Positions 24,482-33,124 of a DNA stretch of 64,000 bases are shown in pieces. Under the pieces are notes generated by a model. It did not search any database. It saw only the letters and a list, made by a program, of their open reading frames with translations, and was not told the origin of the DNA. Position 1 is the first letter of the stretch; the number at the start of each line of letters is the position of its first letter. Both the position numbers and the translations under genes were made by a program. Origin of the DNA: Prevotella sp. (GTDB taxonomy: Bacteria; Bacteroidota; Bacteroidia; Bacteroidales; Bacteroidaceae); the NCBI GenBank assembly GCA_017545045.1, contig JAFYDA010000051.1, positions 1 through 64,000 on the forward strand. The letters are read 5' to 3'.

Positions 24482-26184
24482 CACCAATTCTTCTGAATGT
24501 TACGTCGCTGGGGCTGCTGTTGAGCTTTCTTCATACGCTCCTGCGTCTGTTTTTCCTGTTGCATGGCAGCATTCAACAGTTGCTCTGCATTTTCTTTACT
24601 CATCTTAGGCTCCTGCTTCTGCTTGTCCTGCTTCTGCTTGTCTTGCTGTTGCTTCTGTTGGTCCTGCTTCTGCTGGTCCTGTTTGTTCTTGTCTTTGTTA
24701 TCTTGATTGTTCTTCTGGTCTTGGTTCTGTTGTTGCTGCTTCTGCTGACGCTTGCAGAGTTCAAGATTATAGCGTGTCTCGTTATCATGAGGATTCAGGC
24801 GGAGGCTCTGCTTATAGGCCTCAATAGCTTCGCCAAACATACGGTGGCGCTGACAGATATAACCCATGTTGTGATAGGCTTTTGACTTGCGCAACTCGTT
24901 GGTCTCCAGTTTTGCCGACTTTTCATACTCAGCAATAGCAGCAGAATCTTTCGACTGTGCCATGAGGGAATTACCGAGATTATAGATAGCCTGTGGGTTG
25001 CGGTCGTTCTTCTCAAGTGCCTTACGGTAAGCCACCTCAGCATTTGGAAAGTCGCCATCACGATAGAATTTATTGCCTTGACGCACATATTGACGGTCTG
25101 TCTGAGCTGAAAGACTCATGGATACAAACATAAGAAGCATGGCGACAACATCTATTTTCTTGTGAGAGCCAAATAATGAAACACGCTTCATCAGCGGATT
25201 CTTACTTTCCAAAAGACAAATCTCGACTATCAGCAGCAGCAAAGCCAAAATACCGAACGCCTGAAACTGCTCGTCGTAGTCGCTGTAGATGGTTGTCTGC
25301 GTCTCTTTCTTTGACAATTTGTCAAGCTCCTGATCCAGCAAATTCTGAGCGTTACTGTTGTTCTCAACATGAATATAGGCCCCTGCACCTGCTGCGGCAA
25401 TCTGTTTACACATATCCTCGTTAAGTGTCGACATCACTGTTTGGCCTGTGTTATCTGTCATATAATCACCCGTACCTGGAATGGGAATGGGAGCGCCCTG
25501 CGTTGAGCCAATGCCCAACATATACACATGCAGGCCTTTCTTCTTGACTTCTTCAGCTGCCTCAATGGCTCCCCCTTCATGGTCTTCACCATCAGTGATG
25601 ACAATGATAGCCTTACCGATACCCTCCTCCTGCGTAAAGCTGTGAGAAGCCATATCCACGGCACGGGCTATGTCCGTTCCTTGAGTAGCCATCATCGAAG
25701 GATCTATGTTGGAGAGAAACATCTTAGCTGAGACATAGTCACTCGTTATAGGCAACTGCACAAAAGCATCACCTGCGAAGACAATAAGACCTATCTTGTC
25801 ATCCGTAAAGTGGTCGACCAAATTCTCTACCATCATTTTTGCACGATCCAGTCGGCTGGGTGTCACATCCTCGGCACGCATGGAATTACTGATGTCCAAA
25901 CAAATGATGGTTTCGATACCAACACGCTTCTCATGACTAATCTTTGTACCCATCTGTGGACGAGCCAGCATAAGAATCAGCAGCGCCAGAGCTCCTTCCA
26001 TCAACCAAAACTTCACGCTTGGACGCCAACGCGACACATCAGGCATCAGCTCCTTCAGAAGTCGTGGATCTCCAAATTTTCGGAGGTGTTTCTTCTGGCT
26101 ACGATATGACAGGTATCGTATGACTGCAAACAAAGGTATCAGCAGCAACAAGTATAAAAACTGTGAATCTTCAAATCTAAACAT
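24481..26184 (-). CDS. batB: BatB-BatC fusion: von Willebrand A domain plus TPR and Gln/Lys-rich tail
   Basis: About 567 residues. TM at 10-28 (LYLLLLIPLFAVI), a second near 60-78, then a VWA domain with MIDAS motif DISNS and later TDG, a TM near residue 305-320, an internal signal-peptide-like stretch (Met332; VVAMLLMFVSMSLSAQ), TPRs (NKFYRDGDFPNAEVAYRKAL, AIYNLGNSLM, YHNMGYICQRH) and a tail of about 75 residues very rich in Gln, Lys and Asp. The first half is BatB, the second BatC, normally separate genes. A TTG 15 bases upstream extends the frame, but ATG 26184 (MFRFEDSQFLYLL) matches BatB. It overlaps the batD/E start by one base. Confidence 0.86.
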   Translation of the reverse strand: MFRFEDSQFLYLLLLIPLFAVIRYLSYRSQKKHLRKFGDPRLLKELMPDVSRWRPSVKFWLMEGALALLILMLARPQMGTKISHEKRVGIETIICLDISNSMRAEDVTPSRLDRAKMMVENLVDHFTDDKIGLIVFAGDAFVQLPITSDYVSAKMFLSNIDPSMMATQGTDIARAVDMASHSFTQEEGIGKAIIVITDGEDHEGGAIEAAEEVKKKGLHVYMLGIGSTQGAPIPIPGTGDYMTDNTGQTVMSTLNEDMCKQIAAAGAGAYIHVENNSNAQNLLDQELDKLSKKETQTTIYSDYDEQFQAFGILALLLLIVEICLLESKNPLMKRVSLFGSHKKIDVVAMLLMFVSMSLSAQTDRQYVRQGNKFYRDGDFPNAEVAYRKALEKNDRNPQAIYNLGNSLMAQSKDSAAIAEYEKSAKLETNELRKSKAYHNMGYICQRHRMFGEAIEAYKQSLRLNPHDNETRYNLELCKRQQKQQQQNQDQKNNQDNKDKNKQDQQKQDQQKQQQDKQKQDKQKQEPKMSKENAEQLLNAAMQQEKQTQERMKKAQQQPQRRNIQKNW

Positions 26185-26215
26185 CGAAGTAATATACAAT
26201 AAACAATTTATAATC

Positions 26216-27214
26216 TCAAGGTATGCGACGGAAAACAGTGATACGCAACAGCAGTTCCAGCAAAAGTGCCAACACAGCTACAATCGCGAATGGCTGATAG
26301 ACATCATATTTCTTACTATACTGTTTCACGTTCAGTTTCGATTTCTCTAACTGGTCTATCTCCTTGTATATCTGATTCAGTTCCTTGGTATTGGTAGCCC
26401 GATAGAAGTCGCCGTCTGTAGCACGTGCTATACTTTGCAAGGTCTCATTGTCAATCTCGACAGGTATGTTGACATATTGTACACCACCTGCGACAGGCAT
26501 AGGATAAGGAGCCACCTTATTACTGCCTACGCCAACAGTATAGACGCGTATACCTAAACTCTTGGCTATATCAGCAGCTGTCATCGGCGAAATATCACCA
26601 CGGTTATTGGAGCCGTCGGTCAGTAGAATGACCACCCTACTCTTTGCCTTAGAATCCTTCAATCGGCTGACCGCGTTGGCCAGTCCCATACCTATAGCCG
26701 TTCCGTCCTCTATCAGACCGCGTTGAGCAATGTCTGTACGAACGTTCTGTAACAAGCTAAGCAGTGAGGAATGATCTGTAGTCATAGGACACTGTGTAAA
26801 AGATTCACCCGCAAATATGGTCAAGCCAATATTGTCGTTAGGACGGCCAGCAATAAACTCTGCTGCTACTTGCTTGGCGGCATCAAGACGGTTAGGCTTC
26901 AAATCCTCAGCAAGCATACTGGTAGAAACATCCATTGCCAACATAATATCGATACCCTCTATCGTCTTATTGCTCCATGAATTCCTGGTCTGAGGACGTG
27001 CCAACACAATAACAATCATCGTGAAAGTCAAGACACGTAGTAACATCTGCAATGGCATAAGTCTCACCTTCCAACTGACAGGCGCAAAGCGGAATACTGA
27101 GGTATCAGACATGCGCATAGTCGGCTCACTTTTCTTTCTGTAAAGCAAATACCATATTAAATAAGGTATAAGCGACAGCAGTAAAAACAAATACTCTTTA
27201 TTGGCAAATTCCAT
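26216..27214 (-). CDS. batA: BatA, membrane-anchored von Willebrand A protein
   Basis: A 332-residue protein with an N-terminal TM pair (8-25 and about 55-75), a VWA domain carrying MIDAS DVSTS and TDGSNNRGD, and a C-terminal TM (FAIVAVLALLLELLL). FANKEYLFLLLSLIPYLIWY is typical of BatA. The VWA domain faces the periplasm between the TMs. Together with BatB/C and BatD/E and the MoxR ATPase it forms the Bat complex, proposed to aid aerotolerance or envelope protein folding. It lies 4 bases after the BatD-like gene, so it belongs to the same transcript. Confidence 0.9.
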   Translation of the reverse strand: MEFANKEYLFLLLSLIPYLIWYLLYRKKSEPTMRMSDTSVFRFAPVSWKVRLMPLQMLLRVLTFTMIVIVLARPQTRNSWSNKTIEGIDIMLAMDVSTSMLAEDLKPNRLDAAKQVAAEFIAGRPNDNIGLTIFAGESFTQCPMTTDHSSLLSLLQNVRTDIAQRGLIEDGTAIGMGLANAVSRLKDSKAKSRVVILLTDGSNNRGDISPMTAADIAKSLGIRVYTVGVGSNKVAPYPMPVAGGVQYVNIPVEIDNETLQSIARATDGDFYRATNTKELNQIYKEIDQLEKSKLNVKQYSKKYDVYQPFAIVAVLALLLELLLRITVFRRIP

Positions 27215-27218
27215 TTCC

Positions 27219-28307
27219 TTAATTCAATAATTGATAGAGTCCATAGAATACATAACCCAACATTACAGCGCAAGCGACGACGATGACCGTGATAACAGCC
27301 TTCAGTGTCTTACGTGTCTTCACAACCCGCTGGTCGGCCTCAGTAAGTTCAGGTTTCAGGGTCTCCTCAGCAGGCACATTTTCAAGCTTTGTCTGGTTGA
27401 TAAAGTCAATGGCGCTCACCAAGTTGGCGTCATTTTCATTAATCATCGTAGAGTACTTGGCGAACTTCACCAAATCGGCTGTAGTGAACAATTGTCTAAG
27501 TTCGGCTTTCATAGTGTCAGCAGCATTCTTGTCGTTTGCGAGTGCCTTCTCCAAACGCTCTATAATCTCACTACTGGTCATCTCCATTGCATTGAAACCG
27601 TAACGATCTTCGATATATTTACGCAATGTCTCTGTCAGACGTGTGTAATACTCTTTCGGGTCTTCAGAATTCTGCATCTTGTCGGCCTTAATCTGCTCTA
27701 TTTCCTTCATAGCCTTCTGGTGCGGTAGCAAACGCTTCACAATGCGGATGCGTGTGATAACAGGCTTATTATCACGAAGTCGCAGATACAAATAATAAGC
27801 CAACGCCATCATCAGCAGTGCCAGCACACTCAGCCAGAACATCAGGCTCCAGTCACTCCACAGGAAAGGATTGTCCTGAACATCCTTAGGACCAAAGAAC
27901 TGGTCAACATGCGTAGTATCGACCTCAATTCCAAGGACTTTCAACGCCAGGCTCTTACTCTCGTATGGTTTTCCGTCGACTTTCACAACGAAAGGTGGCA
28001 GATAGTAGAGCGTGTCATCAAATGAGGTCAGTGTATAGAGCACGGAACGGTTGACGAAGCCATTGTCCTGACTTTTAACACCTAATTCCTGACTTTTAAG
28101 TACCTCAACACCTGATATCAGTTGCTGGGTAGGCTTGAACACGGGAAACTCTACCTTAGCCCCCTCTTTCATTGTTACTGTTACGGTGACATGTACCTGC
28201 TCACCTATCAGCATTTCTATAGAATCGATAGCAGCCTCTACAGTGACCTGAGCCTTTAGCCCCATCACAGCAAATGCCAATATTATCAACAATAATGCCT
28301 TTTTCAT
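27219..28307 (-). CDS. BatD-like membrane protein with two TMs
   Basis: A 362-residue protein: signal peptide (1-19, GLKAQ), an Ig-like BatD-type domain (about 20-145, IGEQVHVTVTVTMKEGAKV and LPPFVVKVDGKPYES), TM1 near 153-175, a cytoplasmic helical segment with KEYYTRLTETLRKYIEDRYG, and TM2 near the C-terminus. Similar DUF4381-like proteins occur between DUF58 and BatA in many Bacteroidota. Residues 71-80 (KSQELGVKSQ) come from a 13-base direct repeat that appears to have been inserted in frame. Four-base gaps on both sides indicate tight coupling. Function within the MoxR system is unknown. Confidence 0.78.
   Translation of the reverse strand: MKKALLLIILAFAVMGLKAQVTVEAAIDSIEMLIGEQVHVTVTVTMKEGAKVEFPVFKPTQQLISGVEVLKSQELGVKSQDNGFVNRSVLYTLTSFDDTLYYLPPFVVKVDGKPYESKSLALKVLGIEVDTTHVDQFFGPKDVQDNPFLWSDWSLMFWLSVLALLMMALAYYLYLRLRDNKPVITRIRIVKRLLPHQKAMKEIEQIKADKMQNSEDPKEYYTRLTETLRKYIEDRYGFNAMEMTSSEIIERLEKALANDKNAADTMKAELRQLFTTADLVKFAKYSTMINENDANLVSAIDFINQTKLENVPAEETLKPELTEADQRVVKTRKTLKAVITVIVVACAVMLGYVFYGLYQLLN
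28066..28099. repeat. 13-base direct repeat inside the BatD-like gene
   Basis: TCCTGACTTTTAA occurs at 28066-28078 and 28087-28099 (period 21). On the coding strand the second half of each unit gives AAAAGTCAGGA, translated as the repeated KSQ of KSQELGVKSQ. Confidence 0.75.
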
Positions 28308-28311
28308 TTCA

Positions 28312-29181
28312 TCAGCTTCTTTGCTTAAACAATCCCAAGAGCGACTTTACATAGTCTTCATTCGTAGCGATGCTGACATTGTCGACATTGCTGCGAGAAA
28401 AGACATTCTGCAACTCCTTCTGACGGTTCATCCAGTAGCGACTGTATAACATGCGCAGGTTCTTGGAGCTTGTATCAATATACTGTTCATGACCAGTCTC
28501 AGCATCAACAATCTTCATGAGTCCTACATCAGGCAAGTCACGAGCACGCGTATCATAGACCTGAATAGCAACGACATCGTGCTTACGATTGCAAATCTGA
28601 AGCGACTGCAGGAAATCGTTCTTGGCATAGAAATCGCTCAGGATGAAGGTTGTCGTCCTGCGCTTCTGCACACTGGTTATGAACTCAATAGCCTGACGGA
28701 TATCCGTACGTTTGGAATTAGGCTGGTAATCCAACATCTCTCTGATAATATAGAGAATATGCTTTCGACCCTTCTTCGGTGGAATGTACTTTTCTATCTT
28801 ATCCGAGAAGAATACCACCCCAATCTTATCATTGTTCTGGATTGCCGAGAAGGCAATGGTAGCAGCAATCTCCGTCACCATGTCACGCTTCATCTTGGTC
28901 TGCGTACCAAAATCCAATGAACCACTGACATCCACCAATAGCATGACTGTTAGTTCGCGCTCTTCTTCGAACACTTTCACGTATGGACGATGGAAACGGG
29001 CTGTCACATTCCAGTCAATATCTCGAACGTCATCACCGTACTGATATTCACGCACTTCACTGAATGCCATTCCCCTACCCTTAAAAGCAGAATGGTATTG
29101 TCCGGCAAAGACTTGTGAACTCAAGCCACGGGTCTTTATCTCAATCTTTCGTACCTTTTTTAAAATCTCAGATGTTTCCAT
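28312..29181 (-). CDS. DUF58 / VWA-like protein of the MoxR-Bat operon
   Basis: A 289-residue soluble protein. The DUF58 signature YGDDVRDIDWNVTARF is near residue 50-65, followed by VKVFEEERELTVMLLVDVSGS, a VWA-like fold with a MIDAS-type DVSGS. DUF58 proteins pair with MoxR ATPases and probably act as their substrate adaptor or effector. The frame extends two codons upstream to a TTG (29187), but ATG at 29181 (METSEILKK) is preferred. It starts 29 bases after moxR and ends 4 bases before the BatD-like gene. Confidence 0.9.
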   Translation of the reverse strand: METSEILKKVRKIEIKTRGLSSQVFAGQYHSAFKGRGMAFSEVREYQYGDDVRDIDWNVTARFHRPYVKVFEEERELTVMLLVDVSGSLDFGTQTKMKRDMVTEIAATIAFSAIQNNDKIGVVFFSDKIEKYIPPKKGRKHILYIIREMLDYQPNSKRTDIRQAIEFITSVQKRRTTTFILSDFYAKNDFLQSLQICNRKHDVVAIQVYDTRARDLPDVGLMKIVDAETGHEQYIDTSSKNLRMLYSRYWMNRQKELQNVFSRSNVDNVSIATNEDYVKSLLGLFKQRS

Positions 29182-29210
29182 CTTCAACCCTTAACTTTTA
29201 TTTTAAACGA

Positions 29211-30206
29211 TTAGGGCACTTCTACCTTATTAATAATCCTAGAAACAATTTCTTCTGTCGTGATGTTGCTGGCTTCTGCCTCGTAGGTGAGTCCAATGCG
29301 ATGACGCAACACGTCATGAGCCACGGCACGTACATCCTCGGGAACCACATAGCCACGACGCTTGATGAACGCATATGCACGAGAGGCCTTTGCCAAATTG
29401 ATACTTGCACGGGGTGAACCACCAAAGGCAATCATATCTTTCAACTCCTTCAGGCCGTAACGGTCAGGATAACGGCTGGCAAACACGATGTCTGCAATAT
29501 ATTGTTCAATCTTCCCATCTATATACACTTCACTAACCACGGTACGGGCTTTCAGAATCTCGTCAGCGGTAGTGACGGGGCGTACCTCTGGCAGCTCACC
29601 TGCAATATTCTCACGGATGATTCGCTTTTCTTCATCAATAGTAGGATAGTCAATGACAACTTTCAACATGAAACGGTCCATCTGTGCTTCAGGCAATGGG
29701 TAAGTACCTTCTTGCTCTATTGGATTCTGCGTAGCCATCACCAAGAAAGGACTTGGAAGGTCAAACGTCTCACTACCAATGGTTACCTGTTTCTCCTGCA
29801 TGGCTTCAAGCAATGCACTTTGTACTTTTGCTGGGGCACGGTTGATTTCATCTGCCAAAACAAAGTTGGCAAACACAGGGCCTTTCTTTACTTGGAAACG
29901 CTCATCTTTTTGGGAATAAATCATTGTACCCGTCACATCAGCAGGCAACAAGTCTGGCGTGAATTGAATACGGCTATACTTGGCATCTATCAACTGAGAA
30001 AGAGTCTTGATTGCCAAGGTTTTAGCCAATCCAGGGACACCTTCCAACAGGATATTTCCATCACTGAGAAGGCCTATTAATAGGGAGTCAACCAAATGTT
30101 TCTGTCCCACTATCACACGATCCATACCCGTCACGAGATTCGTAACGAAAGCACTTTGTTGTTCAATCCGGATATTCAACTCACGGATATCAATTGATTC
30201 AGCCAT
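29211..30206 (-). CDS. moxR: MoxR-family AAA+ ATPase
   Basis: A 331-residue AAA+ ATPase. Walker A is GVPGLAKT, Walker B/sensor is FVLADEINRAPAKVQSALL, and MATQNPIEQEGTYPLPEAQ follows; the C-terminal lid has FGGSPRASINLAKASRAYA. MoxR enzymes act as chaperones that use ATP to mature or assemble partners, here presumably the DUF58 and Bat VWA proteins. It is the first gene of the Bat block and lies 21 bases downstream of the HU-LysM gene. Confidence 0.93.
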   Translation of the reverse strand: MAESIDIRELNIRIEQQSAFVTNLVTGMDRVIVGQKHLVDSLLIGLLSDGNILLEGVPGLAKTLAIKTLSQLIDAKYSRIQFTPDLLPADVTGTMIYSQKDERFQVKKGPVFANFVLADEINRAPAKVQSALLEAMQEKQVTIGSETFDLPSPFLVMATQNPIEQEGTYPLPEAQMDRFMLKVVIDYPTIDEEKRIIRENIAGELPEVRPVTTADEILKARTVVSEVYIDGKIEQYIADIVFASRYPDRYGLKELKDMIAFGGSPRASINLAKASRAYAFIKRRGYVVPEDVRAVAHDVLRHRIGLTYEAEASNITTEEIVSRIINKVEVP

Positions 30207-30227
30207 AATTCTTTCTTGTTTATTCTA

Positions 30228-31466
30228 TTAGTTTTGTTGTTTTTTCTTTTTCTTCTTTAATTCCAACTTTGGAATCTTTAGTATCTGACCTTCTTGGAGC
30301 ACGGTATTGGCCTTAACCCCGTTATAAACTTCAACATAACACTCCATGTCTGGACCTAAATGACGGTTCGAAATACGTTTGACGGTTTCGCCAGCCTTTA
30401 CCTTTACTTCTGTAGCCGTTCCAACAATCCGATAGGCACCCGTGCGTACACGGCCGTCCATCTTCTCATATTTCAGATAGTCATCCATAGCAGACGTAGC
30501 AGTAGATTTCTCAGACTTTTGTGTCTGTGTTTGAGGTTTTGACTCTGGTTTAGACTCTGCCTGGGACTCAGCTTTAGGCTTTGGCAGGGACTCAACCTTA
30601 GGCTCTGGTTGGGGCTCAACCTTAGGCTTTGGCAGGGACTCAACCTTCGCTGGTTCTGTACTAATGGGTAATTCTACTGTATTCACAGGAGCTTCTGGCA
30701 CCATTTTTGATGCAATTGTGTCGGCCTCCATAGGCAGGATACCACTTGTTTCCTCTACGTTCATAGTAGGAAGGGATTGGCGACCAGCATAAAAACCTAT
30801 CGCAAAAGACATTGCACAAGCCAAACACGCGCCAAAAAGCCAAAGCCATTTTGCTTTTTTTCCATTCTCATCATCACTTGTTTCCTCAACAGGAGCTTCC
30901 TCAACAGGAGCTTCCTCAACAGGGACTTCCGCAACAGGGACTTCCGCAACAGGGGTTTCCTCAACAGGGGTTTCCTCAACAGGAGCTTCCTCAACAAGAG
31001 CTTCCTCAACAGGAGTTTCCTCAACAGAAACTTCTTTACCTGAAGTCTCTTCTATTGGAGGTATTGCCGAAACAAATTCATTCACATCTGTTTCATCCTC
31101 TTCAGTATCTGAGTCTGTCGACACCGTCTCATCGTCAAAGACTACGCCGTCATTTAACGTTACAGTCTCAAACTGAGCAAAGGGCTTATTCACCAATTCC
31201 TTCATGGTAACATCAGGAGTGAAGGTGATTTTACCATGGCCTTCTATAACAACCCGCTCACCCGAATTGATGTTCACACTTTCACGAGGTTCGATATCAA
31301 TTACCTTAAACGTACCAAGTCCTTTGACCTTGACCAACCTATCAGATTGCAGACCATCCTTCACCACATCAAACATGGCTGCCACAAAACTGTCGGCATC
31401 TTTCTTTTTCAGACCGTTTTTGGCAATTAAAATATTGGCTATTTCTTGTATAGAAATACGTTCCAT
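30228..31466 (-). CDS. HU-domain, single-TM, LysM-domain protein (DNA-to-envelope linker candidate)
   Basis: A 412-residue mosaic. Residues 1-95 are an HU/IHF-type DNA-binding domain (ISIQEIANILIAKNGLKKKDA, KVKGLGTFKVIDIEPRESVN). Residues about 140-200 are pentapeptide-like repeats of the V-E-E-[TA]-P type. A single TM follows (about 207-229, WLWLFGACLACAMSFAIGFY) with KKAK just before it, which favours N-in/C-out topology. Then come Glu-Pro-Lys-rich repeats (about 255-320) and a LysM domain near 350-405 (VKAGETVKRISNRHL...LQEGQILKIP), ending in Lys-rich sequence. So DNA binding would be in the cytoplasm and peptidoglycan binding in the periplasm. It abuts the plain HU gene with no gap. Confidence 0.85.
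   Translation of the reverse strand: MERISIQEIANILIAKNGLKKKDADSFVAAMFDVVKDGLQSDRLVKVKGLGTFKVIDIEPRESVNINSGERVVIEGHGKITFTPDVTMKELVNKPFAQFETVTLNDGVVFDDETVSTDSDTEEDETDVNEFVSAIPPIEETSGKEVSVEETPVEEALVEEAPVEETPVEETPVAEVPVAEVPVEEAPVEEAPVEETSDDENGKKAKWLWLFGACLACAMSFAIGFYAGRQSLPTMNVEETSGILPMEADTIASKMVPEAPVNTVELPISTEPAKVESLPKPKVEPQPEPKVESLPKPKAESQAESKPESKPQTQTQKSEKSTATSAMDDYLKYEKMDGRVRTGAYRIVGTATEVKVKAGETVKRISNRHLGPDMECYVEVYNGVKANTVLQEGQILKIPKLELKKKKKKQQN
30880..31035. repeat. Degenerate 15-base tandem repeat coding VEE[TA]P-type pentapeptides
   Basis: About ten tandem copies of a 15-base unit related to CCTCAACAGGAGCTT (plus strand), with variants such as CCGCAACAGGGACTT. They encode the Pro/Glu/Val-rich spacer between HU and TM of the HU-LysM protein. 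Copy number is likely to vary between strains. Confidence 0.8.
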
Positions 31467-31754
31467 TTATTCATTCCCTCCATTTTTTAATTTGTCTTTC
31501 CAGCTAGGACTTATCTTGAAACTCAAGATTAGTTTAGGAGGCACCAGCATGCGCTGTCCTGTGGTAGGATTAACCATGATGCGCTCCATTTTCTTTTTAA
31601 CCTCAAAAGTTCCAAAGCCCTGCACTGCCACCGTATTTCCTTCCTGAAAAGTGTCAGTCATCGCGTCTATCAGATTATACACCATCTTCTGTGTGTCTTG
31701 AGTGGTGTACTCCATACGCCGAGCCAGTTCAGATACGAATTGTTTATTGTTCAT
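31467..31754 (-). CDS. HU-family DNA-binding protein
   Basis: A 95-residue HU/IHF-like nucleoid protein with the usual plan: N-terminal helices (FVSELARRMEYTTQDTQKMV), the strand GNTVAVQGFGTFEVKKK and the arm with VNPTTGQRMLVPPKLILSF, slightly modified from the canonical RNPxTGE. Its ATG overlaps the rimO stop by 4 bases (ATGA), and its stop directly abuts the HU-LysM ATG. The two may form a heterodimer, since HU/IHF domains dimerise and these genes are translationally linked; that is an inference. Confidence 0.9.
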   Translation of the reverse strand: MNNKQFVSELARRMEYTTQDTQKMVYNLIDAMTDTFQEGNTVAVQGFGTFEVKKKMERIMVNPTTGQRMLVPPKLILSFKISPSWKDKLKNGGNE

Positions 31755-33124
31755 GTTCGTTTTTCTCTTTTTTTCGTTGTTCCATACAAATCAAACTCCT
31801 CTGCATCCGTGATACGGACATCATAGAAATGTCCTATTTCCAAATGCTCGTTGGCAGGTATCAACACTTCCGGATCTACATCAGGTGAACAGTATTCTGT
31901 TCTGCCGACATACCAGTCGCCTTCCTGTCGATCAATCACAGTTTCCAATGTCTTCCCTATTTTCTCTGCTTCCAACTCTGCACTTATGCGCTGTTGTATA
32001 CGCATCAACTTGTCTAATCGTGCTTGCTTCACCTCTTCTGGCACATCATCTTGGTAGTTATCACCTGAATATGTACCTTCTTCTGATGAATAGGAGAAGG
32101 CTCCCATCCGTTCAAAGCGAGCCCACTTCGTAAAGGTTATCAGTTCTTCAAAATCCTCATCTGTCTCACCAGGGAATCCGACCATCAGTGTCGTGCGGAG
32201 ATGAATGTCAGGCACTTCACGACGTATGCGGCTAACCAGTTCGTAAGTTTCCTCTTTCGTCACATAGCGCTTCATACGGCTTAACATGTGATTGGAAATA
32301 TGCTGCAAGGCTATATCCAAATAATTGCAGACATTTTTCCGTTCTCGAATAACCGTCAGCAAATCCCATGGGAAATGGGTTGGATAAGCGTAATGCAGTC
32401 TTATCCACTTCACACCCTCAATGTCAGCCATTCGCGATACGAGTTCTGCTATGTGCTGCTTCCCGTCAAGGTCTATTCCGTAATAGGTCAGTTCCTGGGC
32501 AATAATCTGGAATTCTACGGTTCCCTTTTTCACCAAATCCCTCACCTCGTTCAATATATCCTCCATCGGACGACTCTGATGGCGACCAGTTATCAGAGGT
32601 ATAGCACAATAGGCACAATGCCGGTCACAGCCTTCGCTGATTTTAATATAGGCATAATGACGGGGAGTGGTCAGTTTCCTAAGGGAATAGTTAAAAGTGA
32701 ATTGCGAGGATTTTGCTGCCGCCATCCCAGCGAGAGGAACTCTGGAAGGGAATTGTTCGCAGCTCTCTTCTCTCTTTTTTAAGTCTACGAGCAACTGACA
32801 ATAGTTAAACTTCCCATACCACCCATCAACCTCAGGTATCTCCGATTCCAGGTCGGAAAGATAACGCTCAGCCAAACAGCCCATCACATAAAGTTGTTCA
32901 ATTCGGCCTTCATTCTTGGCCTGTACAAATTGTAAGATGGTGTTTATGCTTTCCTCCTTTGCATCATTGATAAAACCGCAAGTGTTGATGACAACTATCT
33001 CGCCTTGAGGATTGTCACTATCATGTGTGCAATGGAAGCCATTAGCTTCCATCAGCCCCATCAACATCTCGCTGTCAACAAGATTCTTCGAGCAACCAAG
33101 TGATATAAAATCAATCGTCTTCAA
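31751..33124 (-). CDS. rimO: Ribosomal protein S12 methylthiotransferase
   Basis: A 457-residue radical-SAM methylthiotransferase. The N-terminal UPF0004 domain begins IDFISLGCSKNLVDSEML with its first cluster Cys; the radical SAM C-x3-C-x2-C is C166, C170, C173 in EGCDRHCAYCAIP; a TRAM domain closes the protein. RimO adds methylthio to Asp88 of ribosomal protein S12. The start is TTG at 33124, in a 4-base TTGA overlap with ftsY; no ATG or GTG precedes the essential Cys at residue 10-11, so this start is effectively forced. MiaB is the alternative family, but SLGCSKNLVDSE is the RimO form. Confidence 0.92.
   Translation of the reverse strand: MKTIDFISLGCSKNLVDSEMLMGLMEANGFHCTHDSDNPQGEIVVINTCGFINDAKEESINTILQFVQAKNEGRIEQLYVMGCLAERYLSDLESEIPEVDGWYGKFNYCQLLVDLKKREESCEQFPSRVPLAGMAAAKSSQFTFNYSLRKLTTPRHYAYIKISEGCDRHCAYCAIPLITGRHQSRPMEDILNEVRDLVKKGTVEFQIIAQELTYYGIDLDGKQHIAELVSRMADIEGVKWIRLHYAYPTHFPWDLLTVIRERKNVCNYLDIALQHISNHMLSRMKRYVTKEETYELVSRIRREVPDIHLRTTLMVGFPGETDEDFEELITFTKWARFERMGAFSYSSEEGTYSGDNYQDDVPEEVKQARLDKLMRIQQRISAELEAEKIGKTLETVIDRQEGDWYVGRTEYCSPDVDPEVLIPANEHLEIGHFYDVRITDAEEFDLYGTTKKREKRT

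Noticed and set aside
30880..31035. Tandem repeats as a possible CRISPR array
   Set aside because: Units are contiguous with no unique spacers and encode an in-frame Pro/Glu-rich linker.
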